Made by a program: the position numbers and the translations under genes | Notes under the pieces: generated by a model | Databases searched by the model: none | Told to the model about the DNA's origin: nothing | Seen by the model: the letters and a program-made list of their open reading frames with translations, nothing else | Shown here: piece after piece, positions 5,951 to 7,432 of the stretch | Position numbering within the stretch: position 1 is the first letter of the stretch | Layout of the letters: each line of letters starts with the position of its first letter | Source of the DNA: Muribaculaceae bacterium | Lineage (GTDB): Bacteria > Bacteroidota > Bacteroidia > Bacteroidales > Muribaculaceae | Direction of reading: 5' to 3' | Assembly (NCBI GenBank): GCA_016302215.1 | Contig: JAEDNZ010000093.1 | Coordinates: forward strand, 1 to 7,432 | DNA length: 7,432 nucleotides

Positions 5951-7432
5951 CTATTGAGCCACGAAGCGAGCCTCGCCCGTCGGCGCTATCGCCACGCCTT
6001 GAGCCTGACACTGCCTTACATAGTCAATGAGGTAGAAATATAGGCGTCGGGTGGCCATTGCCACGGTGGTGTGGCGAGTCAGCGAGGGCATATAGTCGCC
6101 GCCGTTGGCCAGATAATCTATCGTAGCCACACGATACGTGCGGTCGGGGTCGAGGGGCTTGCCGTTGATGGTGATTTCTATGGGCTCGCATGTGGCGCTG
6201 TCATATCGCACCGCCACTTGATGGCTTACGCCGTTGCCTCCGATGGAGCACATCTGCTTGATTGCTTCGGCCACGTCGCTGCCTTTGATGTCAATCACCG
6301 TGGGGAAATTATTGAAAGGCATCAGCATTATCAGGCGTCCTTCGGTCAGGTCGCCTTTGGGGAGGCTGCAACGGAGGCCGCCTTTGTTCATGATGGCAAA
6401 GTCAATGTCATTAGCGAGCGATGAGCCGCAGTCATACATAAAGTCAGAGGCAAAATTGAGGAGCTCGGTGCTCTCCTGAGGCAGGTCAATGGCGCTGACG
6501 CCCACCTTGCATTTATAGAGCAACGAATCCACACCGGCGCGGTATGGCGCAATCATTGCGTCGCAACTTTTATCCACGCGGCTGTCGAGGCGTCTGTCCA
6601 CCTTGTGCACGCGATATGTTTTTGACATATCGCTTAAATCGATATCAATCTCGCCAATAGCCACACCTTTGCTTTTGACCTGAGTCACAAGCACGGGCAC
6701 GCCTTTGCTGTTGGTGATCCAAGGGCGCGGAGCCTTGTCGCCAACCGGCGCGGGCTGTATCATAGTGTGAGAGTGCCCGCCGATGATGATGTCGATATCG
6801 GCGCTTTGCTCGGCTAATGCGATGTCGGAGGTGCGGCCATCGTCATAACCGATGTGAGTGATGGCGACGACGGCATCAACGCGGCATTTCTCTTTGAGCC
6901 AACGAGCGGCGACATTTGCGCTCTTGATGGCGTCCTCGTAAATCACGCCCGGGCACGTGTGCGGGGCTATTAGACCTTCAGGCGCTACGTTGATGCCGAT
7001 GAAGCCGATGCGGCGATTGCCATACTGACGTATCTCAAAGCTCTTGAACAAGCCCTTGAGGGGCGTGAAGCGCAAGTCGTAGTTGGTGCAAAGGCGTGCT
7101 GCTTTGCTCTCGCTGATGAAAGAGGCGAGCGAGTCAATGCCGTTGTCAAACTCGTGGTTGCCGATGATGCGAATGTCATATCCCAGGGCGTTCATCAGCT
7201 CTTGCTCCAGATGGCCGTTGTAAAGATTGAAGTATAGTGTGCCTTGGACGGCATCTCCGGCATCTATTAGCAGTACATTAGGCTCGCAGGCTCTGACGCT
7301 GTCAATGATGACTTTTCGGCGGAGTATGCCGCCCTCGTCAGTGTCAGGCGTGGGGTCAATGGTGGAGTGGGTGTCGTTGGTGTGGAGTATGACCAAGCGG
7401 TCGGGGGCGGCGGCGTAAGCAGCTGCCAGCGC
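5951..7432 (-). CDS. Secreted UshA-type 5'-nucleotidase/metallophosphatase, N-terminus cut by the window edge
   Basis: The frame is open to the right edge, so the start codon is missing; 493 codons are visible. The first twelve (ALAAAYAAAPDR) look like the end of a signal peptide. Counting from the Leu codon at 7396, a calcineurin-like metallophosphatase domain spans 1-250: Asp8 and His10 (HTNDTH), Asp48 (DAGD), GNHEFD with Asn80, His81 and Asp84, His181, and GGHSH with His208 and His210. These match the metal ligands and the His/Asp catalytic dyad of UshA, except that His210 replaces the UshA Gln. The 5'-nucleotidase C-terminal domain spans 290-475 with NKGGLR (337-342), the PFNNFP segment (360-365) and NGGDYM (431-436), which bind the nucleoside. 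It should hydrolyse nucleotides or UDP-sugars outside the cytoplasm. It is the first visible gene of the leftward operon; the TTG at 7396 is inside the gene and not a start. Confidence 0.93.
   Translation of the reverse strand, partial: ALAAAYAAAPDRLVILHTNDTHSTIDPTPDTDEGGILRRKVIIDSVRACEPNVLLIDAGDAVQGTLYFNLYNGHLEQELMNALGYDIRIIGNHEFDNGIDSLASFISESKAARLCTNYDLRFTPLKGLFKSFEIRQYGNRRIGFIGINVAPEGLIAPHTCPGVIYEDAIKSANVAARWLKEKCRVDAVVAITHIGYDDGRTSDIALAEQSADIDIIIGGHSHTMIQPAPVGDKAPRPWITNSKGVPVLVTQVKSKGVAIGEIDIDLSDMSKTYRVHKVDRRLDSRVDKSCDAMIAPYRAGVDSLLYKCKVGVSAIDLPQESTELLNFASDFMYDCGSSLANDIDFAIMNKGGLRCSLPKGDLTEGRLIMLMPFNNFPTVIDIKGSDVAEAIKQMCSIGGNGVSHQVAVRYDSATCEPIEITINGKPLDPDRTYRVATIDYLANGGDYMPSLTRHTTVAMATRRLYFYLIDYVRQCQAQGVAIAPTGEARFVAQ

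Noticed and set aside
7394..7396. TTG as start of the nucleotidase
   Set aside because: The frame continues upstream to the window edge through an Ala-rich stretch typical of a signal peptide, and starting here would leave the exported enzyme without a leader.

Overview
The window looks like a chromosomal segment from a Bacteroidota organism, most likely order Bacteroidales and possibly a gut Muribaculaceae or Bacteroidaceae relative. The evidence is two promoters of the Bacteroidota type (TTG, 19-20 bp, TAnnTTTG), starts without clear Shine-Dalgarno sites, two lipoproteins with short lipobox leaders, and an exported GH3/serine-hydrolase fusion of about 1000 residues, a form I associate with this phylum. 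The taxonomic call is an inference from these signals, not a database match.

Left part (1-2549): a divergent intergenic region at 618-929 separates a leftward lipoprotein gene, cut by the left edge, from a rightward two-gene unit. That unit encodes a secreted DUF6935-like protein (930-1601) and, 36 nt later, a lipoprotein of unknown function (1638-2549). Both directions have a recognisable promoter. The intergenic region also holds a perfect 14-bp tandem duplication and two small hairpins in the predicted 5' leader of the rightward unit.

Right part (2580-7432): three genes run leftward with gaps of 4 and 7 nt, so they are very probably one operon. In transcription order they are a secreted UshA-type 5'-nucleotidase/metallophosphatase (its N-terminus lies beyond the right edge), the fusion of a NagZ-like GH3 glycosidase with a SxxK serine hydrolase (beta-lactamase/esterase fold), and a small YraN/UPF0102 nuclease-fold protein. 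This operon converges on the lipoprotein gene, and the 30-nt gap between them holds a GC-rich inverted repeat that may terminate one or both transcripts.

How the genes work together is partly inferred. The nucleotidase and the GH3/serine-hydrolase fusion are both exported hydrolases, so the operon probably salvages nucleotides, nucleotide sugars and cell-wall fragments outside the cytoplasm. YraN is cytoplasmic, and its link to this role is unclear. I see no mobile element, CRISPR array, rRNA or tRNA. No clear new defence or secretion system is evident; the least explained parts are the DUF6935/lipoprotein pair and its leader.
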